DNA of 64,000 nucleotides, taken from Enhygromyxa salina (GTDB taxonomy: Bacteria; Myxococcota_A; Polyangia; Nannocystales; Nannocystaceae). Shown one piece after another: positions 16,692-26,297 of this stretch. The stretch lies in NCBI RefSeq assembly GCF_000737335.2, contig NZ_JMCC02000008.1, positions 1-64,000 of the forward strand, read 5' to 3'. A program made the translations under genes and the position numbers. The notes below the pieces were generated by a model. The model worked only from the letters and a program-made list of their open reading frames with translations, had not been told where the DNA came from and searched no databases. Positions within the stretch are counted from its first letter, which is position 1. Every line of letters begins with the position of its first letter.

Positions 16692-17966
16692 GTGAAACTA
16701 ACTTTCCTGCCTGTGAAGCGTGCCGCGGCGTCGTTTGTTTGGGCAGGTCTGGCCGTCACCGGATGCGAGAGCCCGCCTGCTACGGTCGATGACGAGACCA
16801 GCGCCAGCAGTGAGAGCGGGGACGGGGATGGCGACGGAGATGGAGATGGAGATGGCGACGGCGACGGCGACGGAGACGGCGACGGCGACGGCGACGAGCC
16901 GGACCCCTGCGACGCGCCCGTCGCCGGCGACGTGTGCTTCAACAGCGGCGGCTTCTTGGATCTGGGCGCGCCGCCAACGACGGTGTTGATCGATCACATC
17001 GACGCGGATCCACAGCTCGATCTGGTGGTGTCGAGCGTCTCGGCGTCTGGTGTCCGTGTGGTGTTGGGGCTCGGGGGCGGCGAGTTCGTCCAGGATCCGG
17101 TGGTGAGCGGCGTCGGGTTGGGGGTGCGTGGCGTCGCCGCGGGCGACTTCGATCAGGACGACTTCACGGATCTCGGCTTCGTCAACGTGTTCACGCCAGC
17201 CGGGACCGGCGTCAGCTACGGCGACGGCACAGGCAGCTTTGGACCGACCCCGTTCGCGTCGACCGGCGCAACCCCACGCTCGATCGCGGTTGGGTTGATC
17301 GACGCTGACAGCTGGCTGGACATCGCGGTCGTCGACGAGTCTGGCGACACGGTCTACGTGCTGCTCAACGATGGCATGGGCGGGGTGCCGGTGAGCTCGA
17401 CGGTGGCCGTGGGCGCCGAGCCCTACGACCTCGCGCTCGCGGATCTCGACGCCGACGGCGCGCTGGATCTCGTCACGGTCAACCGCACCGACTCCAGCGT
17501 GAGCGTGGTCTGGGGGGACGGCCTTGGCGGGTTCGCGCCGATCCAAGCGCACGACGTGGGGGCCGGCCCGCGCGGGATCGCGATCGCGGATCTCGACGGC
17601 GATCGGCTGCCGGATCTGCTCACCGCCGATCATGACAGCGACACGATCTCGACCCTTCGAAATCTTGGCGACCGCGGCTTCGCCCCTGCGCAGTCGTGGG
17701 CCGTGGGGCCCAACCCCTACGCGGTGCTCGCCGCCGACGTCAGCGGCGACGGCTGGCTCGACCTGATCAGCGCGGACTCGGGCGCCGACACGATCACCGT
17801 CTACCCGTCACTCGCGGGCGGGTACGGCTCGCCGATCGACTTCCATGTTGGGGACGCACCCTTCGATCTCGCGGCCGCGGACCTCGACGGCGACGGCCGC
17901 AGCGACCTCGCCGTGGCCGTGTTTGGCGCAGGCCACGTGGCCGTGATGTTGACGGGCGCAGGTTGA
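16692..17966 (+). CDS. FG-GAP/VCBS-repeat lipoprotein with Gly-Asp linker
   Basis: 424 residues from a GTG at 16692. The signal peptide ends in lipobox VTGCE. After a Gly-Asp linker (residues ~43-68) there are seven FG-GAP/VCBS units, each with a calcium-loop phrase such as AAGDFDQDDFTDLG, ALADLDADGALDLV or AAADLDGDGRSDLA, predicted to fold as a seven-bladed beta propeller. It is likely an outer-membrane-anchored or surface protein in binding or adhesion. A second lipoprotein gene follows 32 bp downstream. Confidence 0.85.
   Translation: MKLTFLPVKRAAASFVWAGLAVTGCESPPATVDDETSASSESGDGDGDGDGDGDGDGDGDGDGDGDGDEPDPCDAPVAGDVCFNSGGFLDLGAPPTTVLIDHIDADPQLDLVVSSVSASGVRVVLGLGGGEFVQDPVVSGVGLGVRGVAAGDFDQDDFTDLGFVNVFTPAGTGVSYGDGTGSFGPTPFASTGATPRSIAVGLIDADSWLDIAVVDESGDTVYVLLNDGMGGVPVSSTVAVGAEPYDLALADLDADGALDLVTVNRTDSSVSVVWGDGLGGFAPIQAHDVGAGPRGIAIADLDGDRLPDLLTADHDSDTISTLRNLGDRGFAPAQSWAVGPNPYAVLAADVSGDGWLDLISADSGADTITVYPSLAGGYGSPIDFHVGDAPFDLAAADLDGDGRSDLAVAVFGAGHVAVMLTGAG
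16818..16896 (+). repeat. Gly-Asp (GGNGAY)n linker microsatellite
   Basis: About 13 hexanucleotide units of the form GGNGAY encode (Gly-Asp)n between lipobox and propeller. Similar tracts occur at 24712-24861 and 29767-29850 in other lipoprotein genes. In-frame hexamer slippage would change the tether length without breaking the gene. Confidence 0.9.
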
Positions 17967-17998
17967 GTGGGGGCGGGCACTCGCGGTACATTCCGCGC

Positions 17999-18583
17999 AT
18001 GCGAGCCCGGTTGATCGCTGGATCCGTGCTGACCTGCTGCCTCACGCTGCCTGCTGTCACGGCCTGTGATTCGGGCAAGGAAGCCAAGCGCGACGACCTC
18101 GAGGCCGCGGGCGCGGCGATGCTCGGCGCGGGCAACGACGACAAGAACAAAGAGGCCGACGCCAAGGCCGCCGAGGCGCGTCGCAAGGCATTCAAGGAGA
18201 AGGCCGAGCAAGAGGCGGCCGAGACCGCCAAGCTCGAGGAGATCGCCGCCCGGCTGGTCAAGGCGGGCGACAAGCCCTCGAAGAACCTCGAGGCGGCGTG
18301 CGACTCGCTGATCGTGATCTACGAAAAGTGGATCCAGGTCGTCTACTTTGACGACGATGGCGCGCAGCTCGACTTCTTCGATCACAAGAAGAAGAACCTC
18401 GGCGTGCAGATGGCCAAGTGCGCCAAGCTGCAGAGCGTCCCTGCGACCGACTGCATGATCGAGGTCATCGAGGGCGTGACGGCCGAGGACTTCACAGAGG
18501 CGGACGCCAAGCTGCTGCAAGCCCACCCGGACTACATGTTCGCCAAGTGCATCGCCCAGTTTGCGCCGGAGACCCTGGAGTAG
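17999..18583 (+). CDS. Lipoprotein with Lys/Ala/Glu-rich helical segment
   Basis: 194 residues from the ATG at 17999. Lipobox VTACD. Residues ~45-95 are a charged, Ala-rich helix (KAAEARRKAFKEKAEQEAAE) probably forming a coiled coil. The C-terminal half has four cysteines (ACDSLIV, KCAKLQ, DCMIEV, KCIAQF) spaced to form two disulfides in a compact helical domain. No known family was recognised. Probably periplasmic, held to a membrane by the lipid. Confidence 0.75.
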   Translation: MRARLIAGSVLTCCLTLPAVTACDSGKEAKRDDLEAAGAAMLGAGNDDKNKEADAKAAEARRKAFKEKAEQEAAETAKLEEIAARLVKAGDKPSKNLEAACDSLIVIYEKWIQVVYFDDDGAQLDFFDHKKKNLGVQMAKCAKLQSVPATDCMIEVIEGVTAEDFTEADAKLLQAHPDYMFAKCIAQFAPETLE

Positions 18584-18738
18584 TCGCTGGGCTTGCGCAG
18601 GCGAGGTCGTTCACGCACAGTCCCGCCAGCATGGTAGGCGGTGGGGCAGGCAAACGGGCGGGCAATCGGACGGACCCTCGGGCGGGCGATCGACAGGCGC
18701 TGTCCAACGTCGGCGGGCCGGTCGAGGCCCGCGGTGAC

Positions 18739-19899
18739 ATGGCGTTTCGATTCCCGCTGGTCGAGGCGCTGCGAGCCCAGGATCTCGACGAGCCCTCGGA
18801 GCTGATCCACGGCTTTCATGCCTACCCGGCGCGCATGCACCCCGCGGTCGCGCGCGTGCTGTTGCGCGAGCTCAGCGTCGGGCCCGGGTCGGAGGTGCTC
18901 GATCCCTTCTGCGGCAGCGGAACGGTCGCGGTCGAGGCGCTGATCAGTGGGTGGCGGGCGCTGGGCAGCGACCTCGATCCGCTGGCGCTGCGCCTGGCCA
19001 GGGTCAAGACGGAGCGGCGCGGGCCCAAGACCCGCGCCCGGTTCTTGGATCGGCTCGCGGCGATCGGCGCGGCCTCGTCGGCTCGGGTCCGCGACCGCGA
19101 CGACGTGCAGGCCAAGATCTCCGCGGACGAGCGGCGCTGGTACGAGGTGCATGTGCTCAAGGAGCTCGCCGGTCTGCTCGAGGAGATCCGCAAAGTCGAC
19201 GACGAGCGTGACCGGCTCGCGCTCGAGATGGTGTTCTCGGCGATCGTCGTGAAGTTCTCGCGGCAGCGATCCGAGACCGCGGCGCGCACCACTGACAAGC
19301 GCCTGCGCAAGGGCCTGGTCACCGAGTTCTTCGTGCGCAAGGGTGAAGAGCTCGCCGCCGCGTGGGCCGAGCTGTCGGCCGCGATCCCGCGCCCGCACCA
19401 CCTGCCGCGCTTCGTGCTGTCGGACGCGCGCAGGTTGCCGCGCACGCTGGCCGGCGAGTATCGCTGCGATCTGGTGCTGACCTCGCCGCCCTACGGCGGG
19501 ACCTACGACTACCTGCACCACCACGCGCGCCGCCACGCCTGGTTGGGGATCAGCCCCAAGAAGCTGCGCGAAAAAGAGATCGGCGCGCGCCGCTACCTGT
19601 CGCGCGGCAACGGCGGAGCAGGGTCACGCGCGCGCTGGGACGACGAAATGACCGCGGTGTTGGGATCCATCGCGGAGCTGTTGCGACCCGACGCGGTGGC
19701 CGTGCTGCTGGTTGGCGACGCGGAGCTGGGCGGTGAGCGAATCGCGGCCGACTCGCAGCTCGAGCGTCTGGCGCCAGCCGCCGAGCTCGAGTTTTTGGCC
19801 GCTGCATCGCAGCCCCGGCCCGATTGGCGCGGTGGCCCGCCGCGCCGCGAGCACCTGGTCGCGCTGCGACGGGTCGACTTTGCCGGCCCGCGCGGCTGA
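18739..19899 (+). CDS. DNA methyltransferase (N4/N6-adenine/cytosine type)
   Basis: 386 residues from the ATG at 18739 (MAFRFPLVEA); ATG at 18631 adds a 36-residue Gly/Arg-rich leader that does not look like family sequence. The S-adenosylmethionine motif I is VLDPFCGSGTVAVEA and the catalytic motif IV is LTSPPYGGTYDY (SPPY class). The order, with motif I first, fits the gamma/zeta-like orphan methylase group or the related TRM11-like RNA methylases. No restriction endonuclease is adjacent, so this is either an orphan regulatory DNA methylase or an RNA methylase. Confidence 0.75.
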   Translation: MAFRFPLVEALRAQDLDEPSELIHGFHAYPARMHPAVARVLLRELSVGPGSEVLDPFCGSGTVAVEALISGWRALGSDLDPLALRLARVKTERRGPKTRARFLDRLAAIGAASSARVRDRDDVQAKISADERRWYEVHVLKELAGLLEEIRKVDDERDRLALEMVFSAIVVKFSRQRSETAARTTDKRLRKGLVTEFFVRKGEELAAAWAELSAAIPRPHHLPRFVLSDARRLPRTLAGEYRCDLVLTSPPYGGTYDYLHHHARRHAWLGISPKKLREKEIGARRYLSRGNGGAGSRARWDDEMTAVLGSIAELLRPDAVAVLLVGDAELGGERIAADSQLERLAPAAELEFLAAASQPRPDWRGGPPRREHLVALRRVDFAGPRG

Positions 19900-20152
19900 T
19901 TTTAACGCAGTTGGCTGCCCACGGTGAAGCCGTCCTCGGCCGAGCTGAATACAGGTGAAGCCGTCCACGAATACGGTTCGCAAGCCGGTGAGAAGCGGTC
20001 CAGCCGCATGCCTCCGGCATTGTGCTACGGCTGGGTGTGACCACAGAGCCCACGCGGTGCGTTTTGCCCCAAGCACTTCACCCGCAAATGCGCGCTGCGG
20101 TCGCCCATTTGGTCGCGTGATGTGATAGCTCAGAGGAAGTCCCGGAGGCCCG

Positions 20153-22960
20153 TTGGACAGCGAAGAACTCAGGTGGACCGAGCCAAACGAGAAGGAGCCC
20201 GAGAGTGGCACGCTCGTTGGTGGCCAGATTTCGCCGGGCGAAGCTGACTTCGAACCGGGGGCGAAGCTCGGTCGCTACGTGGTCCTGGCGCACATGGGAT
20301 CCGGCGGGATGGGGGTCGTCTACGGCGCTTATGATCCGCACCTCGATCGGCGGATCGCGCTCAAGCTGATGCACCAGCGCGGCGACGATCCGGCCCAGGC
20401 CGAGCGGGCGTCGCAGCGCATGTTGGCCGAGGCCAAGGCGATGGCCCAGCTCAACCACCCCAACGTCATCAGCGTGCACGACGTCGGCACGATCGACGGT
20501 CGGGTGTTCATTGCGATGGAGTTCGTCGAGGGCGTGCCCCTGTCCGAGTGGATGCGGGTGCCAGGGCGCACCTGGCAGGAGCTACTGGGTGCCTTCACCA
20601 AGGCCGGACGTGGTCTCGAGGCCGCCCACGCGGCTGGTTTGGTCCACCGCGACTTCAAGCCCGACAACGTATTGGTCGGCGCAGACGGCCGCGTACGGGT
20701 GCTGGACTTCGGGCTTGCCCGGCGCATCGACGGCAGCCGCGACCCAAGCGAACGCCGCGAGCGCGAGGCTGGCACGCCCGCGTACATGTCCCCCGAGCAG
20801 CACTTGGGCAAGCCCCTCGATCACCGCGCCGACCAGTTCTCGTTCTGCGTGGCGCTGTACGAAGCCCTCTACAGCGAGATGCCGTTCGCGGCCAAGACTC
20901 GGCTCGAGCTGGCGCTCGCTGTCACAGATGGGCGGGTCGGGCCGGCACCCAAGCGCGCCTCGGTGCCAAACTGGCTGCGCTGGGCGCTGCTGCGCGGGCT
21001 GGATCCCGATCCCGACGGACGCTGGGAGAACATGGGCCAGCTGCTCGCGGAGCTCGGTCGCGATCCCAGCCACAAGCTGCGCACGATCGTGCAGTGGTCG
21101 GTGGCGTCGGTCGCCGTGGTCGCGCTCATGATCACGGGGGTGGTGCTCGCCAACGCTGGGCGCACGGACCCGGTCGAGCCGGCGTCACGCTGCACCAGCG
21201 GCGCCGACGAGATCGCCAAGGTCTGGAACGAGGAGCGGGTCAACGGGGTGCGTGCGGCGTTTGCCAAGGTCGACGCCGCGTGGGCCCAAGAGATCGGGCC
21301 CGAGGTCGAGGCCAAGCTCGGCGCGTGGGCGCACGACTGGGCGGCCATGCATCGTGAGTCCTGCGAGGCGACCGACAACGGCTCGCAGTCGCCGTGGATG
21401 CTCGACAGGCGGAGCGTGTGTCTGAATCGCAAGCGGGCCGAGTTTGACGAACTCGTCGACGTCATCAGCGGTACCAAGGCCGAGACCCTCGCGCGCGCAC
21501 GCGAGGCGGTGGTCGAGCTGCCGTCGCTGAGCAGCTGTGAGGCGGCCGCGATCGAGCTGGACGGGCCGTGGCCCGAAGGTGAGACGGCGACCGGCAGCGA
21601 AGATGAGCAGGCCGTGCTTCAGCTGCTCGATCGCGATCTCTACCGCGCGCACAGCCTCGAGATGACCGGGGCGTTCGACGAGGCCCTGCGCCTGGCCAAG
21701 ACCTGCGTCGACAAGGCCCGCGAGCTCGAAGATCAGACCCGCCTGGCCACCGCGCTGCTGACCCAGGCCCAGATCGCGATGGCAACGGGCGGGCACGAGG
21801 CCGCGGCGCCGCTGCTCGAAGAGGCCGAGTTCGCGGCCGAGCGGGCCGGGGCCGATCGCCTGCGTGGCGGCATCCTGATCGCGCTCGCGCGGGTCGACGC
21901 CAAGGCCCGCGACGGTCGCTCCGCGAGCCGCCACATCCGCGAGGCGCGGGCCGTGTTGGATCGTGTGCACGGCACCGCGATCGAGTACGCGGAGCTCGAC
22001 GGCGTCGAGGCGCTGGCCTCGGTCGCGGATGGCCAGCTCGATCGAGCCGAGCAGCAAATTCGGGCCGCGATCGAGAGCATCTCGGCCGCCGAGGCAGAGC
22101 CCGACGCGCTGCCGCCGATCGAGCTCGCCCAGCTGCACGCCACGCTTGGCGTGATCTTGCGTGATCTTGGGCGCTACGCAGAGGCTCGGTCCGCGCTCGA
22201 GCACGCCCAGCAGCTGTGGATTGGCCGCTATGGTGAGCAGCACCCCAAGGTCGCCGCGGTCCGCTTCGAGCTTGCGACCATCGATGATCGGCAGGGCCGT
22301 CACGCCGACGCGGTCGCCGGCTACGAGGCGGCGCTGGTCGTGCTCGAGCAGGTGTTCGGCAGCGGCTCGCTCGACGTCGGCTACGCGAGCGCGGCGCTGG
22401 CCGTGAGCCTGGGTGAGCTCGGGCGCTATGAAGAGTCGCTGCGCCAGCATCAGCGCGCGCGGGCGATCTTTCGGGCCCAGGGGGATCGGGCGATGGTCAA
22501 CCTGGCCAAGACGCTGGACGCAGAGGGGGTGGTCTACCTGCGCCGCGAACAGCACGACGAGGCGGTCAAGCTGCACGAGCAGGCCCTGAAGATCCTCGAG
22601 CGTGCGCGTGGGACTCGCGGCTTCGACGTCGCTGACCTCGCGCCGACACAGGTCCGCCTCGGCGAAGCTCTGATCGCGCTCGAGCGGTTCGAAGCCGCCC
22701 GCAAGCCGCTAGATGACGCGCTCGAGCTGTTGGTGTCGACCCAGCCGGCGCCAAGGCTCGAGCGCGAGCGCGAGCAGCTCGCCGCCGCGCGTCTGCTCGC
22801 CGCCAAGGCGTGGGCGAGCGGGGACGCGGCCAACGTCGAGCGTGCCCGTGAGCTGGCCAGCGCCGCGCGGGCGGACTATGTCGAGCTGCAGCGCGCCGAC
22901 TCGGTCGCCGAGATCGACACCTGGCTCGGGTCTGAAGCGCTCGGCTCGGGTGGCGGCTGA
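20153..22960 (+). CDS. Transmembrane Ser/Thr protein kinase with TPR domain
   Basis: 935 residues from a TTG at 20153. The kinase domain spans about residues 43-310: glycine loop MGSGGMGVVY, ATP-binding Lys in IALKLM, catalytic loop HRDFKPDN, DFGLA, and APE-equivalent MSPEQ. One membrane helix (VASVAVVALMITGVVLA) follows near residue 325. The extracytoplasmic C-terminal ~600 residues are helical tetratricopeptide repeats (e.g. YAEARSALEHAQQLW, HADAVAGYEAALVVL, HDEAVKLHEQALKIL). This PknB-plus-TPR layout is common in myxobacterial signalling. The catalytic Asp is present (HRD), so it should be active. It ends 4 bp before the convergent imuB stop. Confidence 0.9.
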   Translation: MDSEELRWTEPNEKEPESGTLVGGQISPGEADFEPGAKLGRYVVLAHMGSGGMGVVYGAYDPHLDRRIALKLMHQRGDDPAQAERASQRMLAEAKAMAQLNHPNVISVHDVGTIDGRVFIAMEFVEGVPLSEWMRVPGRTWQELLGAFTKAGRGLEAAHAAGLVHRDFKPDNVLVGADGRVRVLDFGLARRIDGSRDPSERREREAGTPAYMSPEQHLGKPLDHRADQFSFCVALYEALYSEMPFAAKTRLELALAVTDGRVGPAPKRASVPNWLRWALLRGLDPDPDGRWENMGQLLAELGRDPSHKLRTIVQWSVASVAVVALMITGVVLANAGRTDPVEPASRCTSGADEIAKVWNEERVNGVRAAFAKVDAAWAQEIGPEVEAKLGAWAHDWAAMHRESCEATDNGSQSPWMLDRRSVCLNRKRAEFDELVDVISGTKAETLARAREAVVELPSLSSCEAAAIELDGPWPEGETATGSEDEQAVLQLLDRDLYRAHSLEMTGAFDEALRLAKTCVDKARELEDQTRLATALLTQAQIAMATGGHEAAAPLLEEAEFAAERAGADRLRGGILIALARVDAKARDGRSASRHIREARAVLDRVHGTAIEYAELDGVEALASVADGQLDRAEQQIRAAIESISAAEAEPDALPPIELAQLHATLGVILRDLGRYAEARSALEHAQQLWIGRYGEQHPKVAAVRFELATIDDRQGRHADAVAGYEAALVVLEQVFGSGSLDVGYASAALAVSLGELGRYEESLRQHQRARAIFRAQGDRAMVNLAKTLDAEGVVYLRREQHDEAVKLHEQALKILERARGTRGFDVADLAPTQVRLGEALIALERFEAARKPLDDALELLVSTQPAPRLEREREQLAAARLLAAKAWASGDAANVERARELASAARADYVELQRADSVAEIDTWLGSEALGSGGG

Positions 22961-22964
22961 GCGC

Positions 22965-24506
22965 TCACTCCAGCCAGCCGTGCAGGAACCAGCGGCGCCG
23001 CGGTCGATCGTAGAACACCCACAGCACCGCGCCGCTGCGGGTCTCGGCGAAGTAGTAGTCACGCTCGACCTCGCGCACCCACCAGCCACCGCTGGCACGA
23101 TAGGGCCCGTGCAGGTGCTCGACCGGGCCAAGCTCGGGCTCGATGCACCAGCCGTCGGCTTCGTGGCGCGGTCGCGGAGGCAGCCGCTTGGGACGGTGCA
23201 AGAGCCGACGGATCCGCGGGGGGTGCTCGCCCTCGATCTGCATGTTGCGTTGCTCGGGGAAGCGCACGTGGGCGGTGGGGACGTAGGTCAGGCGGGCCTC
23301 GGGCAGATGGGCCGCGCGCAGCTGCGGGCGGGTCACGGCCTCGGGTCCAAGCGCGGCGCACAGGCGCGCGAGCGCTCGATCGGCGGCGTCTAGATCACGC
23401 CGCGCTTGCGTGCGAAACAGCGCGATCTGGCCGGGATCGGTGCGTTGGCCCTCGAGCTCGAGGGTGAACTCTTCGACGGCCGCGGCCAGCTCGAGCGCGT
23501 CGATGCGCAGCCGCAGCAGCTCGAGCACCTGCATGGTGTCGAGGGTTGGGGCGGCCGGCTCGAGCCGCTGCTCGACGGCGCCCGCGTGGTCGAGGCGCAT
23601 GCGCAGGTGCAGGGCCGACATTGCCGAGCCGCGATCGGCGAGCTGCTCGAGCAGGCGCTCGAGCACGGGCTTGATCCGAAACAGCAGGCGGGTGACGTCG
23701 CCCTCGGGCGGATCGATCTCGACGCGCTCGTTGACCGGATCGACGAGCGCGCGGGCCTGCATCGGCGCCCAGTGACCGTCGCTGCCGCGCTGGTGCAGAC
23801 GCTCGGCCTCGACGCCAAACCGCACGCGCAGCTCGGGCCCCGGCAGGGCCATGAACTCGCCGAGGGTGCGGACGCCGAGCCCGGCTAGATCGTCGCGCAG
23901 GCGGGCCGAGATACCCAGGCGATCGAGCGACACGGCGGCGGCCATTCGCGCCTCGCGGCCGGGATCCGCGATGACCCAGGCGCTGGCGCGCGCTGCCTGA
24001 CCGCGGGCGATTGCGAGGCAGCGAAACCGGTGAAACCCAACGACGACCGTGGCCGCGAACCCGGCCGCGTTCACGGCCTGCTGCAGGGCCGTCGCCCACG
24101 CGCCGAGCTCACCCCACAGCGGCACCATGCCTGAGGGATCGATCCAGAAGCTGCCGGGTTGCTGAAGATCACCCGGCTCGACGCGCGGGGAAAAATTGAG
24201 CAGCACGCCGAACAGCTCGGACACGGCCAGCTCGATCCGCTCGGTCGAGATGACCGACGCGCGCAGCTGTGGCGCGAGGCTGCGCGCGGCCGCGAAGCGC
24301 ATGCCCGGCAGCACCCGCAGGCGTCGCGCGTGCTCGTTGACCCACACCAACTTGGCCTGCGGACGGTCGGCCTCGACGACCGCGACCGGGTGCTCGCGCC
24401 AGCTGGGTTGATCGAGCAACAGAAGCTGCAAGGGCAGGGCGGGGAGCTCCACACAGGCCACGCGCTCGCGCTCGTCTGTGCCCGCGGTCCGGCCCTGAGA
24501 GGACAT
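22965..24506 (-). CDS. imuB: ImuB-like Y-family polymerase homologue
   Basis: 513 residues from the ATG at 24506. The N-terminal VACVELPALPLQLLLLDQP and the palm/little-finger layout follow the ImuB family: LGVRTLGEFMALPGPELRVRFG is the HhH region and the C-terminus ends in YYFAETRSGAVLWVFYDRP and RRWFLHGWL. ImuB lacks the catalytic acidic residues of Y polymerases; in known systems it links ImuA and the error-prone polymerase DnaE2 to the clamp. Neither imuA nor dnaE2 is visible beside it. A candidate LexA box precedes the start, consistent with SOS control. Confidence 0.85.
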   Translation of the reverse strand: MSSQGRTAGTDERERVACVELPALPLQLLLLDQPSWREHPVAVVEADRPQAKLVWVNEHARRLRVLPGMRFAAARSLAPQLRASVISTERIELAVSELFGVLLNFSPRVEPGDLQQPGSFWIDPSGMVPLWGELGAWATALQQAVNAAGFAATVVVGFHRFRCLAIARGQAARASAWVIADPGREARMAAAVSLDRLGISARLRDDLAGLGVRTLGEFMALPGPELRVRFGVEAERLHQRGSDGHWAPMQARALVDPVNERVEIDPPEGDVTRLLFRIKPVLERLLEQLADRGSAMSALHLRMRLDHAGAVEQRLEPAAPTLDTMQVLELLRLRIDALELAAAVEEFTLELEGQRTDPGQIALFRTQARRDLDAADRALARLCAALGPEAVTRPQLRAAHLPEARLTYVPTAHVRFPEQRNMQIEGEHPPRIRRLLHRPKRLPPRPRHEADGWCIEPELGPVEHLHGPYRASGGWWVREVERDYYFAETRSGAVLWVFYDRPRRRWFLHGWLE

Positions 24507-24517
24507 CGAAGCTGTAT

Positions 24518-24534
24518 ACTGAACGCGCCAGCAG
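24518..24534 (-). promoter_or_regulatory. Candidate LexA (SOS) box of imuB
   Basis: On the minus strand CTGCTGGCGCGTTCAGT matches 14 of 17 positions of the published Myxococcus xanthus LexA consensus CTRHAMRYBYGTTCAGS, as I recall it. The GTTCAG core is intact, and the box ends 11 bp before the imuB start. It also lies between imuB and the divergent GH114-like gene. Confidence 0.5.
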
Positions 24535-24569
24535 TGTTCAAGCGCGATGCGACCGGGCACGGTGGACGC

Positions 24570-25586
24570 ATGTCAGTGGTCTCAGTTAGCGGACGAATGA
24601 GGCGTGGTCTCGAGGGGTGCTTGGGCGCGTTGGTGCTGGTCTTGGTGGCGAGCTGCACCGACGATCGCGCGGGCGACTCGAGCGACGCCGAGCAAGGCAC
24701 GTCTGGCGATGGTGATCCGGGCGATGGTGATCCTGGCGATGGCGATGGCGATGGCGATGGTGATCCGGGGGACGGGGACGGCGATCCTGGAGATGGGGAT
24801 GGCGACGGAGATGGGGATGGAGATGGCGACGGGGATGGGGATGGGGATGGCGACGGCGACTGCCAGACCTGGTGCCCCACGCCCGGGACCAGCTGGCAGT
24901 GGCAGCTGACCGGTACCCTCGACACCAGCTTCGACGTCGTCGCCTACGACATCGATCTGTTCGACACCCCACCCGCGACGATCGCCGCGCTGCACGACGA
25001 CGGTCGCGTCGTGATCTGCTACTTCAGCGCCGGCTCCCACGAAGACTGGCGGCCCGATGCGGATCAATTCCCACCCGCGGCGATCGGCGACCCGCTCGAC
25101 GACTGGCCCGGTGAGCGCTGGCTCGACATCCGCGACGCCGAGGTCCGTGCGCTCATGCAGGCTCGCCTGGATCTGGCCCAGGCCAACGGCTGCGACGCGG
25201 TCGAGCCCGACAACGTCGACGGCTGGACCAACCCGACCGGCTATGATCTGACGGCGACGGATCAGCTCGACTACAACTCGTTCCTGGCCGCCCAGGCCCA
25301 CGCGCGCGGGCTCTCGATCGGGCTCAAGAACGACCTCGATCAGATCCCGGATTTGGTCGACGAGTTCGACTGGGCGCTCGATGAAGAGTGCGTGAGCTAC
25401 GACGAGTGCGAGCTGCTGCAGCCGTTCTTGGACGCCGGCAAGGCCGTGTTTCACGTCGAGTATGTCGATGACCCCAGCGAAGGCCCGGCCGCGGCCGCGA
25501 GCGTGTGCGGGCAGGTGCCCGACGGGTTCTCGAGCATGATCAAGCTGTGGGATCTGGACGCCTGGCGGCTCGCCTGCGGGGCGTGA
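24570..25586 (+). CDS. Lipoprotein with GH114-like (endo-alpha-1,4-polygalactosaminidase) domain
   Basis: 338 residues from the ATG at 24570; ATG at 24597 is an alternative. Lipobox LVASCT, then a long Gly-Asp-Pro linker (residues ~48-97). The remaining ~240 residues have the TIM-barrel phrases of glycoside hydrolase family 114: FDVVAYDIDLFDTP, VVICYFSAGSHEDWR, GERWLDIRD, GCDAVEPDNVDGW (catalytic-acid region) and LSIGLKNDLDQ. The family cleaves galactosaminogalactan-type polymers found in fungal and bacterial exopolysaccharide, so a surface-held biofilm- or prey-degrading enzyme is plausible. Confidence 0.8.
   Translation: MSVVSVSGRMRRGLEGCLGALVLVLVASCTDDRAGDSSDAEQGTSGDGDPGDGDPGDGDGDGDGDPGDGDGDPGDGDGDGDGDGDGDGDGDGDGDGDCQTWCPTPGTSWQWQLTGTLDTSFDVVAYDIDLFDTPPATIAALHDDGRVVICYFSAGSHEDWRPDADQFPPAAIGDPLDDWPGERWLDIRDAEVRALMQARLDLAQANGCDAVEPDNVDGWTNPTGYDLTATDQLDYNSFLAAQAHARGLSIGLKNDLDQIPDLVDEFDWALDEECVSYDECELLQPFLDAGKAVFHVEYVDDPSEGPAAAASVCGQVPDGFSSMIKLWDLDAWRLACGA
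24712..24861 (+). repeat. Gly-Asp/Pro-Gly-Asp linker microsatellite
   Basis: About 25 hexameric units (GGNGAY, with interspersed CCNGGNGAY) encode the linker of the GH114-like lipoprotein. In-frame with the gene; length polymorphism is likely. Confidence 0.9.
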
Positions 25587-25595
25587 CCGGGCGAG

Positions 25596-26291
25596 TCACG
25601 GCGCCGCGAACCGGGCGAAGCACAGCGCGTGCACCAAGTTCCCCGCGAGATGCAGGCACGTCGCAAGCCCCACGCTTCGGGTTCGAGCGAACGCCAGGCC
25701 GAACACGACGCCACCAAACACGAACCCTCCCGAGAGGCGAGCCCCGTGAAGGACGTGCACCAGCTCGAACGACACAGCCTGGATCGAGATCGCGTACGGG
25801 CGTCGCAGGTACCCCTCCAAGGCCCGTTGGATCAGGCCGCGAAACAGCAATTCCTCGGTCAGCGCCGACACCAAAAAATACCCAATCAGCCAGCCCCACT
25901 CGAGCTGCCCCGAGCGCTTGAATGGGACATAGAGCGCGCCAAGGCTCCGCAGCGCCGCCTCGGGGGCGGTCGCGTAGACGATGGCCTGCGCACCCATGAA
26001 AACGCCGCATAGCCCAACGACCAGCCACCCGGCCTCACGCCACCGCGAGCCGAGCAGCTCGACGTTGGACTTGGTATTGAGGACGGTGAACGCTAGCCAC
26101 GCCGGCACTGCAACGACGATGAGGTGCAGCGTCCGTCGTATCGTGAGCCCTGGGCCGCTCCCTGGCCGCGCGAGTCCCAACGCGTCCAGCGGCGCCCAAC
26201 CCAGCCGCATGATGAGCAAGTAGGCGAACAACGCCAAGAGCGCCAGAGTGAGGTGGCGACCCCGGGCGAATCCTGTGGTGTCTAGATTCAC
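25596..26291 (-). CDS. CPBP-family intramembrane metalloprotease
   Basis: 231 residues with about six to seven membrane helices. The active-site motifs of the CAAX-protease/bacteriocin-processing (ABI/CPBP) family are present: EELLFRGLIQ (motif 1, glutamates and Arg), FELVHVLHG (motif 2 with His) and LHLAGNLVHA (motif 3 His/Asn). Members process or confer immunity to peptides or regulate membrane proteins. It is convergent with the GH114-like gene (9 bp apart) and the gene downstream of it is of unknown function. Confidence 0.85.
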   Translation of the reverse strand: MNLDTTGFARGRHLTLALLALFAYLLIMRLGWAPLDALGLARPGSGPGLTIRRTLHLIVVAVPAWLAFTVLNTKSNVELLGSRWREAGWLVVGLCGVFMGAQAIVYATAPEAALRSLGALYVPFKRSGQLEWGWLIGYFLVSALTEELLFRGLIQRALEGYLRRPYAISIQAVSFELVHVLHGARLSGGFVFGGVVFGLAFARTRSVGLATCLHLAGNLVHALCFARFAAP

Positions 26292-26297
26292 GCGGCG

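Noticed and set aside
19923..19970. Short direct repeat GGTGAAGCCGTCC (two copies) before the kinase gene
   Set aside because: Only two copies, no relation to a promoter or known site; too little to call a feature.
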